DNA from: Phytopythium helicoides
Taxonomy: Eukaryota; Oomycota; Peronosporomycetes; Pythiales; Pythiaceae
Assembly: GCA_024867545.1 (NCBI GenBank)
Contig: JANFNE010000026.1
Coordinates: 434,001 to 498,000 of the forward strand
DNA: 64,000 nucleotides
Reading direction: 5' to 3'
Position numbers and translations under genes: made by a program. Of this stretch, positions 41,133 through 51,602 are shown piece after piece. The notes beneath the pieces were generated by a model that did not search any database, had not been told where the DNA came from, and worked only from the letters and a program-made list of their open reading frames with translations. Position 1 is the first letter of the stretch. Every line of letters begins with the position of its first letter.

Positions 41133-43020
41133 TCAGCCTGAGGTGGGTGACCGCAAAGGGAAAACAGTCACGATGCCGTGCAGTTCGCGGTAGTCGATCG
41201 CTCGGCGCTCCAGAGAGAGCCGCACAGCCGTGAGGATACGCGGCCTACCATTGACCGAGTGGTGACCCACACCACAGATGAACAGGCAGCGTCGAATGCG
41301 GTGCTCCCGGCAGAAATCGATCGATTCGCGCACAACTTGCAGCGCCTCCATCACAATCATGCCGTGCAGGTCTAATGGTTGGGCACGTCTATAGGACAAC
41401 AACAAAAATAAAGGCACACATCAAGAACCGATCTCAAGAGACAAAGAGCCGAAATAAGCAGAAAACCCACTTTAGGTGCTCTTGGTGCGCAACGAAGAAA
41501 TCGTGAGCGAGATCCCTCTGAGCATCGCGAAGATCCTGGCGTGCCTTGCTCAAGCTGCGGGCAATACAGAGATAAATTAATTCGATGTGATAGCTAGTGG
41601 AGTCAACTCGCGCGAGCGTACCTTCGGACATGATCCGCTGCCATCGCATGACGATTTCGACGGAATGAGTTCAGCATCTCGCAATACCGGTTGCTCAGCT
41701 CCTTGCGCGAGTCATCCACTCGGCGACGGTGATTAACAGTCGACCACTCACGACGAGGACTAGCCTTCTGTCTTGCAGCTGCCGCTGCTGCTACTGCTGA
41801 GGCCGCAGCTGATTCGTCCTCAGCGATTTCCTCAACGGTGGGCGGGCGGGCAATGGTCCGGTCCGCTAGAGGCACGTTGAAAATCTCACGAAGCGATGCT
41901 TCCGTCGCATTGGAACTCCCGCCGTTGAGAAAGAACGTCTGCAACACCAAGAACAAAGAGTCAGCGCACTGACTGCCAATGGTTGCTGGTTCCGACTCAC
42001 TGTCTGAATCACGTTGCGGTCGATCATGGGCAACAACCGATGAAGCCGGTCAATCTTGAGCTGCGACGCGAGACCGGACTCAATCTGCTCAGGTTCGGCG
42101 GGTGTTGGAGCTGTCGCCGAGTGGTGCTCGTGGGACGCATCCCAGTGGTTCACTCGATTTCCTTTTCCATGTCCACGATGTTGTGGTGGCCGGCGGTTCA
42201 ATTGCGAGGCCGCCACCGCATGCTGTCGCTGGTTCATTTGCTGCGTGCGTTGCCGCTGCACGCGCTTGATTTTCTTCTGCTGCGTCTTGCTGGTCAGTGC
42301 CGGAAAGTCCCCGAGCGACTCGGTGGCCGGTCCGTTTTCAAACAGCTCTCGCTGCTCCTGCGCGGCCTTGGTGCTCGCCGACACGACCGAGGCGAAGCTC
42401 TGCACGTGATTGATGGCGCGCAGGTTGTGCAGCGCCTCAGCCGCGGCCTGCACGTCGTACTTGTGCTGCTCTAGCACGTCCTCAATGATCTCGACACGAT
42501 AGGAGGGGAACATGGCGATGAGCGCCGCGAGCGGGTGCTCGTCCTCTTCCTGGTTGTCGCCGCTGTCTAGCGAGTCGTCGTCGTTGTTCATGTCCTGCTC
42601 GTCCATGGCGAGCAGCAGCTGCTGGATGAATCCGCCGTTGGTGCTGAGCACGTCGTCCCTCTCTGCCTCTGGCAATGCCTCGAGCGCGCGCACGAACGCG
42701 TTGCACTCGCTGATCCCCAGCCCCTCGCAGAGCTCGTGCAGCTGCAGTCGCGACTCGCCCTCGCGCTGCTCCCGACGCTGCTGCTCGTCCACACGCAGCG
42801 CGCGGATGGCCGCGAGGCTCAGCACTTCGTCCACGGCGGCCGACACGTCTCCTCCCGCGGCGGCCAGCGCGTCCGCCACCTCCTGCCGCGTCACCAGCGA
42901 CGGCTGCTGGAAGCCGTCGGCGTCGAAGCTCGCCGTCATCTCCAGCACCAGCGCGACGGCCGCGTCCTCGGGCTGCTCGTCGCCCGCGGGCGGCGCCATC
43001 GGCGGCGAGGGGAGCCGCAT
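41133..43020 (-). CDS. CUE-like and Smr domain protein
   Basis: Four exons (43020-42001, 41938-41622, 41554-41471, 41388-41133) join in frame to 558 residues. The N-terminal half has UBA/CUE-like helices (PLAALIAMFPSYRVEIIEDVLEQHKYDVQAAAEAL) and a Gln/Arg/His-rich linker. A helical segment (SRKELSNRYCEML ... SLSKARQDLRDAQRDLAHDFF) follows, like the region before Smr in plant and animal relatives. The final exon is an Smr domain with PLDLHGMIVMEAL and ICGVGHHS...PRIL. Smr domains are nucleic-acid nucleases; CUE-Smr proteins (N4BP2/Cue2 type) cleave mRNA on stalled ribosomes. The 43026 start would use GTG, so the ATG at 43020 is chosen. Confidence 0.87.
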
Positions 43021-43153
43021 CGACACTCAATGCGGCGGCATTATTTTCCCGCCAGGAGGACGACCGCACCATATATACTGGCACGTCATACTAAAATCAA
43101 TATAAAATGTATACTAACGAGCGGTGCAGTGCGATTCGGACCCACTCGGCGGG
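43021..43153. promoter_or_regulatory. Short bidirectional promoter
   Basis: Only 133 bp separate the divergent ATGs of the CUE-Smr and SMYD-like genes. The stretch holds GCGGCATTATTTTCCCGCC and an AT-rich core (ATATATACTGG, AATATAAAATG). Confidence 0.5.
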
Positions 43154-44736
43154 ATGAGCTGCTTCCGGGAAGATGGCGGCGACGCCAGGAAAGGACGACG
43201 CGCGCTGGCGACGCGCGCGCTGCGCGAGGGCGCGCGCGTGCTGCGGACGTCGCCGGTGGCCTGCGCGACGCTTGTGGCCTGCGGCTGGTGCCTGAGGCGG
43301 GCGCCCGCGCTCTCGCGCTGCGGCGGCTGCAAGCTGCTGCGCTACTGCTCGCGGCGCTGCCAGCAGCGCGACTGGGCCGAGGGCGGCCACGCGCGCGAGT
43401 GCGCGGGCTGGCGCGGCGTGGGGGAGCGTCCGCAGACGCTGCTGCTGGTCGCGCGGCTCACGGCGCGGCTGTACTTGGACAAGGAGGGGGGAGAGGCCAA
43501 GCGGGAGGTCGAGCGACTGCGGGACCACGTGGATGACCACGAGCCAGCCAAGCTCGAGCAGTTCCGAGAGATGGCGCAGCTCGTGCTGGCCGTGCTCGCG
43601 AGGTCCAAGCTCAACGTTGACAAGAAATCGATCGAGGAGCTGCGCGGGGAGCTGCTGGAGCGAGTCGTGAGGCTGTTCTGCCGAGTCAACTGCAACGCCT
43701 TCACGATCTGCGACGACGCCAACACCCCAGTCGGGATTGGACTCTTCCCCCATGGCGCGCTCTTCAACCACTCGTGCGAGCCCAACTGCGTCGTCGGCTT
43801 TCGCGGAAGGGAAATGGTCGTGCACGCCATACGACCGATCGCCAAGGACGAGGAGCTGACGGTGAGTGAGCTTGGTCGACGTGGCAGTCAGAGCAGCTGA
43901 TCACTCGCTAACGTACGCATGGCCACCGACAGGTGTCATACGTTGAGCTTCTTGAGTCGAGCAGAAAACGCCGCCGAGCTCTCCGCGAGTCGTACTTCTT
44001 CGACTGCGACTGCGCCAGGTGTGAGCTTGCTACCGAAGACTGGTACCTCGATGGACTGTCGTGTAGCGGATGCAATGAAGGCACTTTGGTCGTCCCTGAG
44101 CGCGCGGAGGGAGCTATCAAGTGCTGGAAATGTGGAGCAAGTCGAAGTAGTGCTGACATCTTGCGATCCCAAGATTCGGTGCAAAGCTTGCAGCAGCAAC
44201 TGGCTAACAGCAATATCCCACCACAGCAGCGATGGGACTTGCATCAGCAGCTCTGGCGAGTTGCACGACAAGAGCTCTGTGCGCATCCCAGGAATACACT
44301 TATCGCAAACATTTCACGCGATATAGGGAACTTTCTGATGGATGCTGACGTCACTGCGCTTTCGGGGCAACCGCGGGCACTTCCATTCTTCATCAGCGAG
44401 CTGGAGGCCACGGAATGGATCGTACCTGACGTGAAGCTGCCGTCTAGAGGTTTACTTCACTTGCAAATCGCAAAGCTGATGCTCGAAGAGTCCTCTAGCA
44501 AACCGGGGTATCTGGAGGATGCGAATCGACACGTCAAGAGAGCGCTATCCATGTAAGTTTTGCACTTATATTGTACAGCATGGCAGATCTCTCTACTGGT
44601 GCATTGACATACTCTTGTTGTTGCCTAATCTAAAATCAGCATTGGGATTGCATGCGGATCGGATTGTTCCATGCTTGATCGAGCCGCAATATTCCAGCAG
44701 GACATCGAGCGCCTACGATCAGAGATTTCGAGCTAA
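43154..44736 (+). CDS. SMYD-type protein (MYND zinc finger plus SET domain)
   Basis: Exons 43154-43861, 43933-44552 and 44640-44736 give 474 residues. A MYND zinc finger (CGWCL...CGGCKLLRYCSRRCQQRDW...HARECAGW) interrupts the SET domain. The SET core carries NCNAF, GIGLFPHGALFNHSCEPNC and the closing VSYVELLESS, followed by the post-SET Cys cluster CDCARC. SMYD proteins methylate lysines on histones or cytosolic proteins. A C-terminal helical part continues to the short last exon. An upstream in-frame GTG at 43124 is not used as the start. It is divergent from the CUE-Smr gene and convergent with the coiled-coil gene (stops 67 bp apart). Confidence 0.87.
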
Positions 44737-44802
44737 CTCTGTGGTGATTCGAGCGGACTAGTTCCCAACTTCAATGTATCGATGGTTCATGATCGCATCA
44801 GC

Positions 44803-46644
44803 TTAGCGATCTTGTTTAGGATCCCTTGACAGCATTTCAAGATTAGCCTTGAAGTCGTCGACGAGAGTGTCAAGTGTTGATTGCGTTGACTGGCTGTAAT
44901 TTTGCCACAGTTCGAGGCTCTCACGAAAGTGTGCGTGCTGAGTAGTCAGGGTTTCCACTAACAGTGGCAGAAACGGATTGTTTCTTGTAGTGCCTTCCTG
45001 GTGAGCGCGCTGAAAGCCTTCAAAAGCGTGCACCACTGCCCCCATTGGCTGCATAATGTTCTCGTGGATCCAGGCAAGCTTCTTGTAGCCGAGTTTGTTC
45101 ACTTTTCCAACAAGATCCCTCACGAGGTCGGCTTGTGTTCTCCACGCACCCTTCCAGTACAGTGCTTCTTTGCGGCAAATCTTTGCGTCGTTTTCAATTG
45201 CAGAATAGCACGCCTGGAGCTGTTTGAGTAAAATCTTGATGTGCTTATCACGCTCTTTGATACTCATCGAACTTGTAGGTATGCTGAAAGCCTTTAGAAT
45301 TTGGGGCATGGCCACCTTGATACTTTGTTCAATTACAGGGAGTCGATCGTAGTCAAAAGAGAGCGACGCAGATGGGGTTGGAACCACTACTCCAAAGGCT
45401 GCAACATCAAGTAGGAGGTCTTTGATTGACTTGACAAGCTCGGAAGCTGTTGCAGCTGGGTCACCCGTATCTATTGGATCAGCGGTTGCGCTCGGGAGCG
45501 GAGCGGTTTCAAGGACTTCGATCGAAAAGACTGTCAACTTGTTTCCAACTCGCGCTAGCTGGTCTTCAAGTATCTTTACTCGGCTAGGTTGCAGCTGACG
45601 CAATGCAGAGCGATCACCGCCGTACCGATCACTCATTTGAACACTCGTTTGATTGTCTCGTAGAAAACTAGCCTCGCGGTCGCCAATTCGCAGCTTCGAT
45701 TCATTCAACGATCCAGCTGAGAGAGATGCACTATGAATGTGCTCTTCCACGCGTGATAGTTCCGTCAATAGCTGATGTGGCACTGCAAACATCCACTTAG
45801 AGGCATCAGAACCGTTCTTTTGGTCAGCACCCGCAGATTTTGCGTCTTGCTGTGCAGTTTCGACGACATCTTTCCAGCGGTGAACTACTGATATCAGGCT
45901 TGCCTCTGCCTGTTGAAACCCGCTGATAGTATCTTCCAAAATGCTGATCTGACGCTGCAGTTGAACATTTTGAGCTTGCAAAAGCCTCATTCGTCGGGTA
46001 TCAAACGTATCCATTGCCCCATCGTTATTGCCAGCTCCATTTGTGCCTTGAAGCAGCGCAACCAGAGACTCTAAATGCTCAATCTCTTGTCGAAGCTTCG
46101 CATTTTCTTCTGTCAGCGACGCGTTTTCGTGCTGCAACATTTGGAGTTGGTTCTTCTTGAACTTTGCTGCAAAGCTAGATGACTGGCGGACTGGCGCTGT
46201 TCGCTCAACAGAGATACCTGGCCCTGTGAAGCTGGGAGGAACGGGTCGTGCATGAACAGATTGATTCTCGGAAACCTCGTCACCGTAATCTTCTTCGCGT
46301 GGGGAAGAGCAAATTGTATCAAAATTCCAGTCGCGATTGGATGCGGTGGATGCAACCACCGATCGTTTGGTAGGAAAGCGTTTTGCGTTGATGTGCGTGA
46401 CTGAGGCACGGGTACCCAATCGGCTTGAATTCTCGCTTCGATCGTCGCTCCATACCGATGAGCTGTCTGGTTCTTCATCCCCACCCTTTGAGCTTTCGTT
46501 GCTATGCTGCCGCAAGACTCTCCTCCGTGGAGCCTCACTTTCAATGCTGTCCTCATTGTTCCCTCGATTCGATATTCGCCGAGAGGACTTGATCCGGGTC
46601 AACAGCAAGCGAAATGCTTGGGCACAACACTCTTTGTCGAACAC
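44803..46644 (-). CDS. Coiled-coil protein of unknown function (5' end unresolved)
   Basis: The main exon encodes about 613 residues. It opens with a Ser/Arg/Glu-rich disordered region. A leucine heptad coiled coil follows (LQMLQHENASLTEENAKLRQEIEHLESLVALL) and another near RLLQAQNVQLQRQISILEDTI. The C-terminal helical half contains KERDKHIKILLKQLQACYSAIENDAKICRKEALYWKGAW. I know no family for it. The frame is open a further 12 codons upstream (LGAPALITWQKL...) to a TAG that looks like a splice acceptor at 46683-46685. A 5' exon is therefore likely, but the candidates between 46750 and 46850 do not join in phase. Confidence 0.65.
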   Translation of the reverse strand: MFDKECCAQAFRLLLTRIKSSRRISNRGNNEDSIESEAPRRRVLRQHSNESSKGGDEEPDSSSVWSDDRSENSSRLGTRASVTHINAKRFPTKRSVVASTASNRDWNFDTICSSPREEDYGDEVSENQSVHARPVPPSFTGPGISVERTAPVRQSSSFAAKFKKNQLQMLQHENASLTEENAKLRQEIEHLESLVALLQGTNGAGNNDGAMDTFDTRRMRLLQAQNVQLQRQISILEDTISGFQQAEASLISVVHRWKDVVETAQQDAKSAGADQKNGSDASKWMFAVPHQLLTELSRVEEHIHSASLSAGSLNESKLRIGDREASFLRDNQTSVQMSDRYGGDRSALRQLQPSRVKILEDQLARVGNKLTVFSIEVLETAPLPSATADPIDTGDPAATASELVKSIKDLLLDVAAFGVVVPTPSASLSFDYDRLPVIEQSIKVAMPQILKAFSIPTSSMSIKERDKHIKILLKQLQACYSAIENDAKICRKEALYWKGAWRTQADLVRDLVGKVNKLGYKKLAWIHENIMQPMGAVVHAFEGFQRAHQEGTTRNNPFLPLLVETLTTQHAHFRESLELWQNYSQSTQSTLDTLVDDFKANLEMLSRDPKQDR

Positions 46645-46895
46645 GAGCTTTTGCCACGTGATGAGAGCTGGTGCTCCAAGGCGCTAGTCACCCATGTTCA
46701 TCAGTTAGCATTGACGAGCCCAAACAGTTCACCCTTTGTATCCACATACCGCAAGTTCGGTCGCCGCAATCTGCATAAAGTCGGACCGGAAGCTCTCCTC
46801 CTTCTTTCGTATTGCATCGCGATCACTGTCATCAAATCGCACCAGCACCGCTTATCACAACTGCCATCTACATCTCCACATCTCAATTGCGTCCC

Positions 46896-47251
46896 CTACA
46901 CCGGGTCCGCCAGCTTCTCCGCCTTGCGCTCAAGCCGCCGGTCCTTCGCCAGCACCACGAGCTTCTCCGCCACCGCAGCAGACGACGCGTTCTACACGCA
47001 AACGCAGCTCTCCATCGTAAGCCACGAGCCCACGCCCACTACCAGCAACCATTCGCAGCCCGCACTTCTCTGAAGAGCGCCACCAGCACCAGCTCCTTTG
47101 TCTTCCACGCCAGATCGCGCAGCTGCGCCGCCGACTGCGCCACCGCCAGTCAGTCGCCTGCCCCCTCCACACACTGACGAACCAACGAGCAGCGCACCAC
47201 TTGGCCCAGCGCCGGCAGCGCCGCGAGCTCCGCGTGCAGCCGCTCCGCCAT
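46896..47251 (-). CDS. Small alanine/leucine-rich protein or 5' exons of the coiled-coil gene
   Basis: Three short open pieces can be spliced with GT-AG borders: a start MAERLHAELAALPALGQVV, then AAQLRDLAWKTKELVLVALFRE, then AAVAEKLVVLAKDRRLERKAEKLADPV followed by TAG. All have amphipathic helical, strongly coding-like composition, giving roughly 75 residues. They point toward the coiled-coil gene 250 bp downstream on the same strand and may be its first exons, but no in-phase junction was found. I do not recognise a family. Confidence 0.4.
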
Positions 47252-47567
47252 GGCGGCGCCTTTCCGCTAGTGACGGCAGCAAGGTTGCCGGGCGCTGTCT
47301 AATGACCGCGACAGTAGTCCTCGACTAGACCATCACCCGCGCGTTCGCGGCGATACGGTAGGTACCGTCGCTGACAGATCCCAAGTCCTCGCAAATTCTC
47401 GTGGCGTTCCTCGGCTTCTTTTCCGCGAATCAACCCATCCCGAACTTCGATCCCGCGCTCTGATTGGCCCAAATTGTTCCGCCACCCGATCGGGTGGATC
47501 CCCCGCCCTCATTATCGCACTTTCCGCGATCCGCCGAGGCGAGAGCGACCTGTGGAGCGAGAGGAGC

Positions 47568-50549
47568 ATGAGCGGGCTGGAGCAGCGCGTGGCGGCGGCG
47601 GAGCAGGCCGTGGGGGCGACGGAGGCGCGCGTGGCGCAGCTGGAGGCGCAGGTGGCGGCGCTGGACGCGACGGGCAACGCGTGGCCGGCCGCGCGCATCC
47701 GCCAGACGTTCATTGAGTTCTTCGAGCAACAGGAGCACACGTTCTACCCGTCGTGCCCCGTGGTGCCGCTGGATGACCCCACGCTGCTGTTTATCAACGC
47801 CGGTATGAACCAGTACAAGCCCATCTTCCTCGGACAGGTGGACCCCGCGCACCCCATGGCCAAGCTCAAGCGCGCCGCCAACTCGCAGAAGTGCATCCGC
47901 GCTGGCGGCAAGCACAACGACCTGGACGACGTCGGCAAGGACGTCTACCACCACACGTTCTTCGAGATGCTCGGCAACTGGAGCTTTGGAGACTACTTCA
48001 AGAAGGAGGCCGTGCACTACTCGATGACGCTGCTCACCGAGGTCTATGGCATTGACAAGGAACGCCTCTACGCCACCTACTTTGGCGGAGACGAGAAGCA
48101 GGGCCTGCCCGCCGACGAGGAGACGCGCCAGATCTGGCTCAACTACCTCCCTGCTGAACGCGTCTTGCCCTTCGGCTGCAAGGACAACTTCTGGGAGATG
48201 GGTGACGTCGGTCCGTGCGGTCCCTGCACGGAGATCCACTACGACCGCATCGGCAACCGCGACGCCTCCAAGCTCGTCAACGCCGACCTGCCGGACGTCA
48301 TTGAGATCTGGAACAACGTGTTCATCCAGTTCAACCGCGAGCAGGACGGCAAGCTCGTGCCGCTGCCGAGCAAGCACGTCGACACGGGCATGGGCTTCGA
48401 GCGCCTTGCCTCGATCCTGCAGGGCAAGACTTCCAACTACGACACGGACGTGTTCACCCCGCTGTTCGCCGCTATCCAGAAGGTCACAAAGGCGGATGCG
48501 TACCAGGGCAAGCTTGGTGCCGAGGACCCGACGCTCCGCGACATGGCGTACCGTGTCGTCGCGGACCACATCCGTACGTTGACGTTCGCGATCACGGACG
48601 GCGCAATCCCGAGCAACGACGGCCGTGGCTACGTGCTGCGCCGTATCCTGCGTCGCGCTGTGCGCTACGGCCAGCAGTTCCTCAACGCTCCGAGTGGCTT
48701 CCTGTCGGGCCTCGTGCCGGTTGTGGTTGACATGCTTGGCGACGCGTTCCCGGAGCTCAAGCCCAAGCAGGCTGAGGTGACGGAGATTATCCTGGACGAG
48801 GAGAAGTCGTTCGGCCGCACTTTGAACAAGGGTATTGACCGCTTCAAGAAGATCGCGCAGGGCATTCGTGAGAGCGGCAAGGCTCTGATCGTGCCCGGTG
48901 AGGACGCGTTCTTCCTGTACGACTCGATGGGATTCCCGATCGACCTGACGCAGATCATGGCCGAGGAGGAGGGTATGACGGTCGACATCAAGGGCTACGA
49001 GGAGCAGATGAAGCTCCAGAGCGAGCGCTCCAAGCTGGACCGCAAGAAGGGCGGCAACTCGGGTGCCCGCCCGCTTGTTCTTGAGGCTGCCGAGACGAGC
49101 ACGCTCTCGAGCAAGAACATTAAGCCCACGGACGACCTCGCCAAGTACGAGTGGAACATTACTCCATCGGCCAAGGTTGTCGCGATCTTCGCCACGACTG
49201 AGACTAGCTCGTCGTTCGTGGATGAGGTCAAGAGTGGTGACTTTGAGCGCGTCGGTGTCATCCTCGACAAGACGTCGTTCTACGCGCAGTCGGGTGGCCA
49301 GATCTACGACACGGGTGCGCTGGTCAGCGGTGACTTCAAGATTGACGTCGACTCGGTTGAGTCGTACGCTGGTTTCGTGATGCACATGGGCCCGATTACC
49401 TCGGGTTCCATCAAGGTTGGCGACTCGGTTGAGTGCCGCGTCGACTACCCGCGCCGTAGCAAGATCGCGCCGAACCACACGATGACGCACGTGCTTAACT
49501 TCGCGCTGCGCAAGGTGCTTGGCACGACCGTTGACCAGCGCGGCTCGCTGGTGGATGAGACGCGTCTGCGCTTCGACTTCACGACGAACAAGGCGCTGAA
49601 GGTGAACCAGCTCGCGGAGGTGGAGGCCATTTGCGACGACATCATCAAGAAGGAGTTCGACGTGTTTACGCAGGACTCAGCTCAGGCGCAGGCCAAGCGT
49701 ATCCAGGGTCTGCGCGCCGTCTTCGGCGAGACGTACCCGGACATTGTCCGTGTGGTGTCGATTGGCCAGCCTATTGCTCCGATGCTTGAGGACCCGGAGA
49801 ACAGTTCGTGGAGCGACTACTCGATCGAGTTCTGCGGTGGCACCCACCTGAAGAATACTCGCGAGGCCAAGAAGTTCGTGCTGTACGAGGAGGGAGCGAT
49901 TGCTAAGGGCATCCGTCGTGTGTCCGCGTACACGTGCGATCTCGCGTACGAGGCGGAGCAGCGCGCGGCGAAACTGGAGGCTCAGCTTGACGCCATTGAC
50001 AAGCAGACCGGTAACGAGTTCATCGACAGCGTCGCGGCTTTCAAGCCCGTGTTGGACAGTGCTCTCATCTCGCTGCCGACCAAGGACGCTCTTCGCAAGA
50101 AGGTTGATGCTCTGGTGGACCGCGTCAAGAAGATCAAGAAGGAGGCCGCGGCTGCCCGTGCGGCAAACGGCGCGCGCGACGCGTCGGCTGCTGCCACGAA
50201 GGCCAAGGAGGCTGGCTCGGAGTTCGTGGTCGTCAAGTTCGACGTTGGCACGGACGCTAAGCTCGGCCGTGAGATGCTAGAGGCGATGAGCAAGATCCTG
50301 CCGACGGGTAGCTTCATGATCGTGAGCGTGGACACGGACGCCAACAAGACGGCGGCGTTCACGCAGGTGAGCAAGGAGCACGCCGAGGGCAAGCAGCTGG
50401 ACGCGCGGCAGTGGGTGAACCACGCCATGGCTGTCATGAAGGGCAAGGGCGGCGGCAAGGACGCGCTGAACGCCACGGGCCAGGCCAAGACGACGGAGAA
50501 CGTCGACGAGGCGGTGGCACTTGCCAAGGCGTACGTCGAGGGCAAGTAG
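47568..50549 (+). CDS. AARS: Alanyl-tRNA synthetase
   Basis: Single exon, 993 residues, close to the 960-970 of cytosolic AlaRS plus about 25 extra N-terminal residues forming an acidic/Ala-rich coil. The class II catalytic core starts at IRQTFIEFFEQQEHTFYPSCPVVP and includes FINAGMNQYKPIFLG and the FFEMLGNWSFGDYFK motif 2. The editing domain has its zinc-binding His637-x3-His641 (HTMTH) and Cys756/His760 in CGGTHLKNT. The C-terminal C-Ala domain is present. It charges tRNA-Ala and clears Ser/Gly mischarging. No mitochondrial presequence is seen at this ATG. Confidence 0.96.
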   Translation: MSGLEQRVAAAEQAVGATEARVAQLEAQVAALDATGNAWPAARIRQTFIEFFEQQEHTFYPSCPVVPLDDPTLLFINAGMNQYKPIFLGQVDPAHPMAKLKRAANSQKCIRAGGKHNDLDDVGKDVYHHTFFEMLGNWSFGDYFKKEAVHYSMTLLTEVYGIDKERLYATYFGGDEKQGLPADEETRQIWLNYLPAERVLPFGCKDNFWEMGDVGPCGPCTEIHYDRIGNRDASKLVNADLPDVIEIWNNVFIQFNREQDGKLVPLPSKHVDTGMGFERLASILQGKTSNYDTDVFTPLFAAIQKVTKADAYQGKLGAEDPTLRDMAYRVVADHIRTLTFAITDGAIPSNDGRGYVLRRILRRAVRYGQQFLNAPSGFLSGLVPVVVDMLGDAFPELKPKQAEVTEIILDEEKSFGRTLNKGIDRFKKIAQGIRESGKALIVPGEDAFFLYDSMGFPIDLTQIMAEEEGMTVDIKGYEEQMKLQSERSKLDRKKGGNSGARPLVLEAAETSTLSSKNIKPTDDLAKYEWNITPSAKVVAIFATTETSSSFVDEVKSGDFERVGVILDKTSFYAQSGGQIYDTGALVSGDFKIDVDSVESYAGFVMHMGPITSGSIKVGDSVECRVDYPRRSKIAPNHTMTHVLNFALRKVLGTTVDQRGSLVDETRLRFDFTTNKALKVNQLAEVEAICDDIIKKEFDVFTQDSAQAQAKRIQGLRAVFGETYPDIVRVVSIGQPIAPMLEDPENSSWSDYSIEFCGGTHLKNTREAKKFVLYEEGAIAKGIRRVSAYTCDLAYEAEQRAAKLEAQLDAIDKQTGNEFIDSVAAFKPVLDSALISLPTKDALRKKVDALVDRVKKIKKEAAAARAANGARDASAAATKAKEAGSEFVVVKFDVGTDAKLGREMLEAMSKILPTGSFMIVSVDTDANKTAAFTQVSKEHAEGKQLDARQWVNHAMAVMKGKGGGKDALNATGQAKTTENVDEAVALAKAYVEGK

Positions 50550-50753
50550 GCGCGTCGTGTGCTCGATAGCATGACGCAGATACAAGCAGTGTGCTGATAT
50601 GAAGAGTTGCTTGTCTGACTTCCTCTGAAGCGTGTTTCCACTATTGATACATTTTGGTTTACCGTTGTGAGCGCTGTCGCTAGAGTCTAATTCTGCGGTG
50701 ACTGCAGTCTCCGCGGCTGATCTAGTCGACTTGGTGCGCATTGATCGACCTGT

Positions 50754-51023
50754 TTACTTCTTGCCACCCTTCTTGCCCTTGGCTGACTGCGGCTTGGCCT
50801 GCTCCTGCTGCTTGGCCGGCTGCGCCTTCTGCTCGTGCTTGGACTGCTTGGCCGACTGGGGCTTCTGCTGCGGGGCAGCTGCCTGAGCCTGCGGCTTGGC
50901 GGCGGGCGTCGCCTGCTGCGTCTTCTTCTCTGGCTGAGCCTTCTGCTCCTGCTTGGCGGGCTGCTGGGCGGGCGCAGCCTGGGCCTGGGCCTGCTTGTTG
51001 CTCTTGTTGTTCTTGCGGCCCAT
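50754..51023 (-). CDS. Small Lys/Gln/Ala-rich basic protein
   Basis: 89 residues from the ATG at 51023 (MGRKNNKSNKQAQAQ...), ending SAKGKKGGKK. The composition is almost only Ala, Gln, Lys, Pro and Ser, with repeated QKAQP/KPQ motifs, so the chain is probably disordered and nucleic-acid binding. I recognise no family. The frame is open upstream to 51122 without features. Convergent with alanyl-tRNA synthetase. Low complexity means the frame could be open by chance, though a clean ATG and stop favour a gene. Confidence 0.6.
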   Translation of the reverse strand: MGRKNNKSNKQAQAQAAPAQQPAKQEQKAQPEKKTQQATPAAKPQAQAAAPQQKPQSAKQSKHEQKAQPAKQQEQAKPQSAKGKKGGKK

Positions 51024-51602
51024 GGCGACTTGGACTTTGTCAGAGAAGGAGGAGGCTTGGTGCTTGTGCGGTGGAGTGCAAATGCTGCAATGATCGGAGA
51101 GAAAAGCTGCTGACCTTGCCAAGTATCAAGCTGAGGCTGCGCAGTCTCATCCTCAAGAAACGATCCGACAGAAATACATGGGCCGTGCCATTCGATCAAG
51201 GCGCCATGTTTAGACGACTCGAACTCTCCTGACCAGCAACGACCATGATGTTGAAGTGCAGATGGAGTGGTCCACACGACTTTACGTGCGTCATCTTGCG
51301 CCGTGACGCGGCGTCACCATCCTCCTACGCCTTCCGTCACCTCCGTTCCTCCACGCCTCATAGAACCGCGTCAAAGCCCCAAATCTTCCTACGTCTCCCG
51401 TCACTCATTCCCCAGCCAGAGACACGCACGCATCACGCGCGCGATGCCACCCTCGTCCCGCATCAACCTGTTCATTTCCCCCCTCTCATCCACCACATCC
51501 ACCTCATATTCCGGACCACAACCCGCGCTGCCTCGGCGCATCTGGGCCGCTCACACCCTCCACCAAGCAGAAACAATCGAGAAAATCCCCCCGCCCGCCG
51601 AC
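51024..51602. other. Intergenic region, divergent promoters
   Basis: Lies between the basic small protein (-) and the E2 gene (+). It is Pro/Ser/His-coding in several frames because it is C-rich, but no domain or conserved start is present. Confidence 0.45.

Noticed and set aside
42482..43084. 200-codon minus frame and 197-codon plus frame over the CUE-Smr first exon
   Set aside because: Arg/Ala/Gly- and Ser-rich shadows of the real CUE-containing frame.
47430..49490. 686-codon open frame on the minus strand
   Set aside because: Antisense shadow of alanyl-tRNA synthetase caused by strong third-position GC bias; Val/Arg/Leu-rich with no domain, whereas the plus strand has the complete AlaRS motif set.
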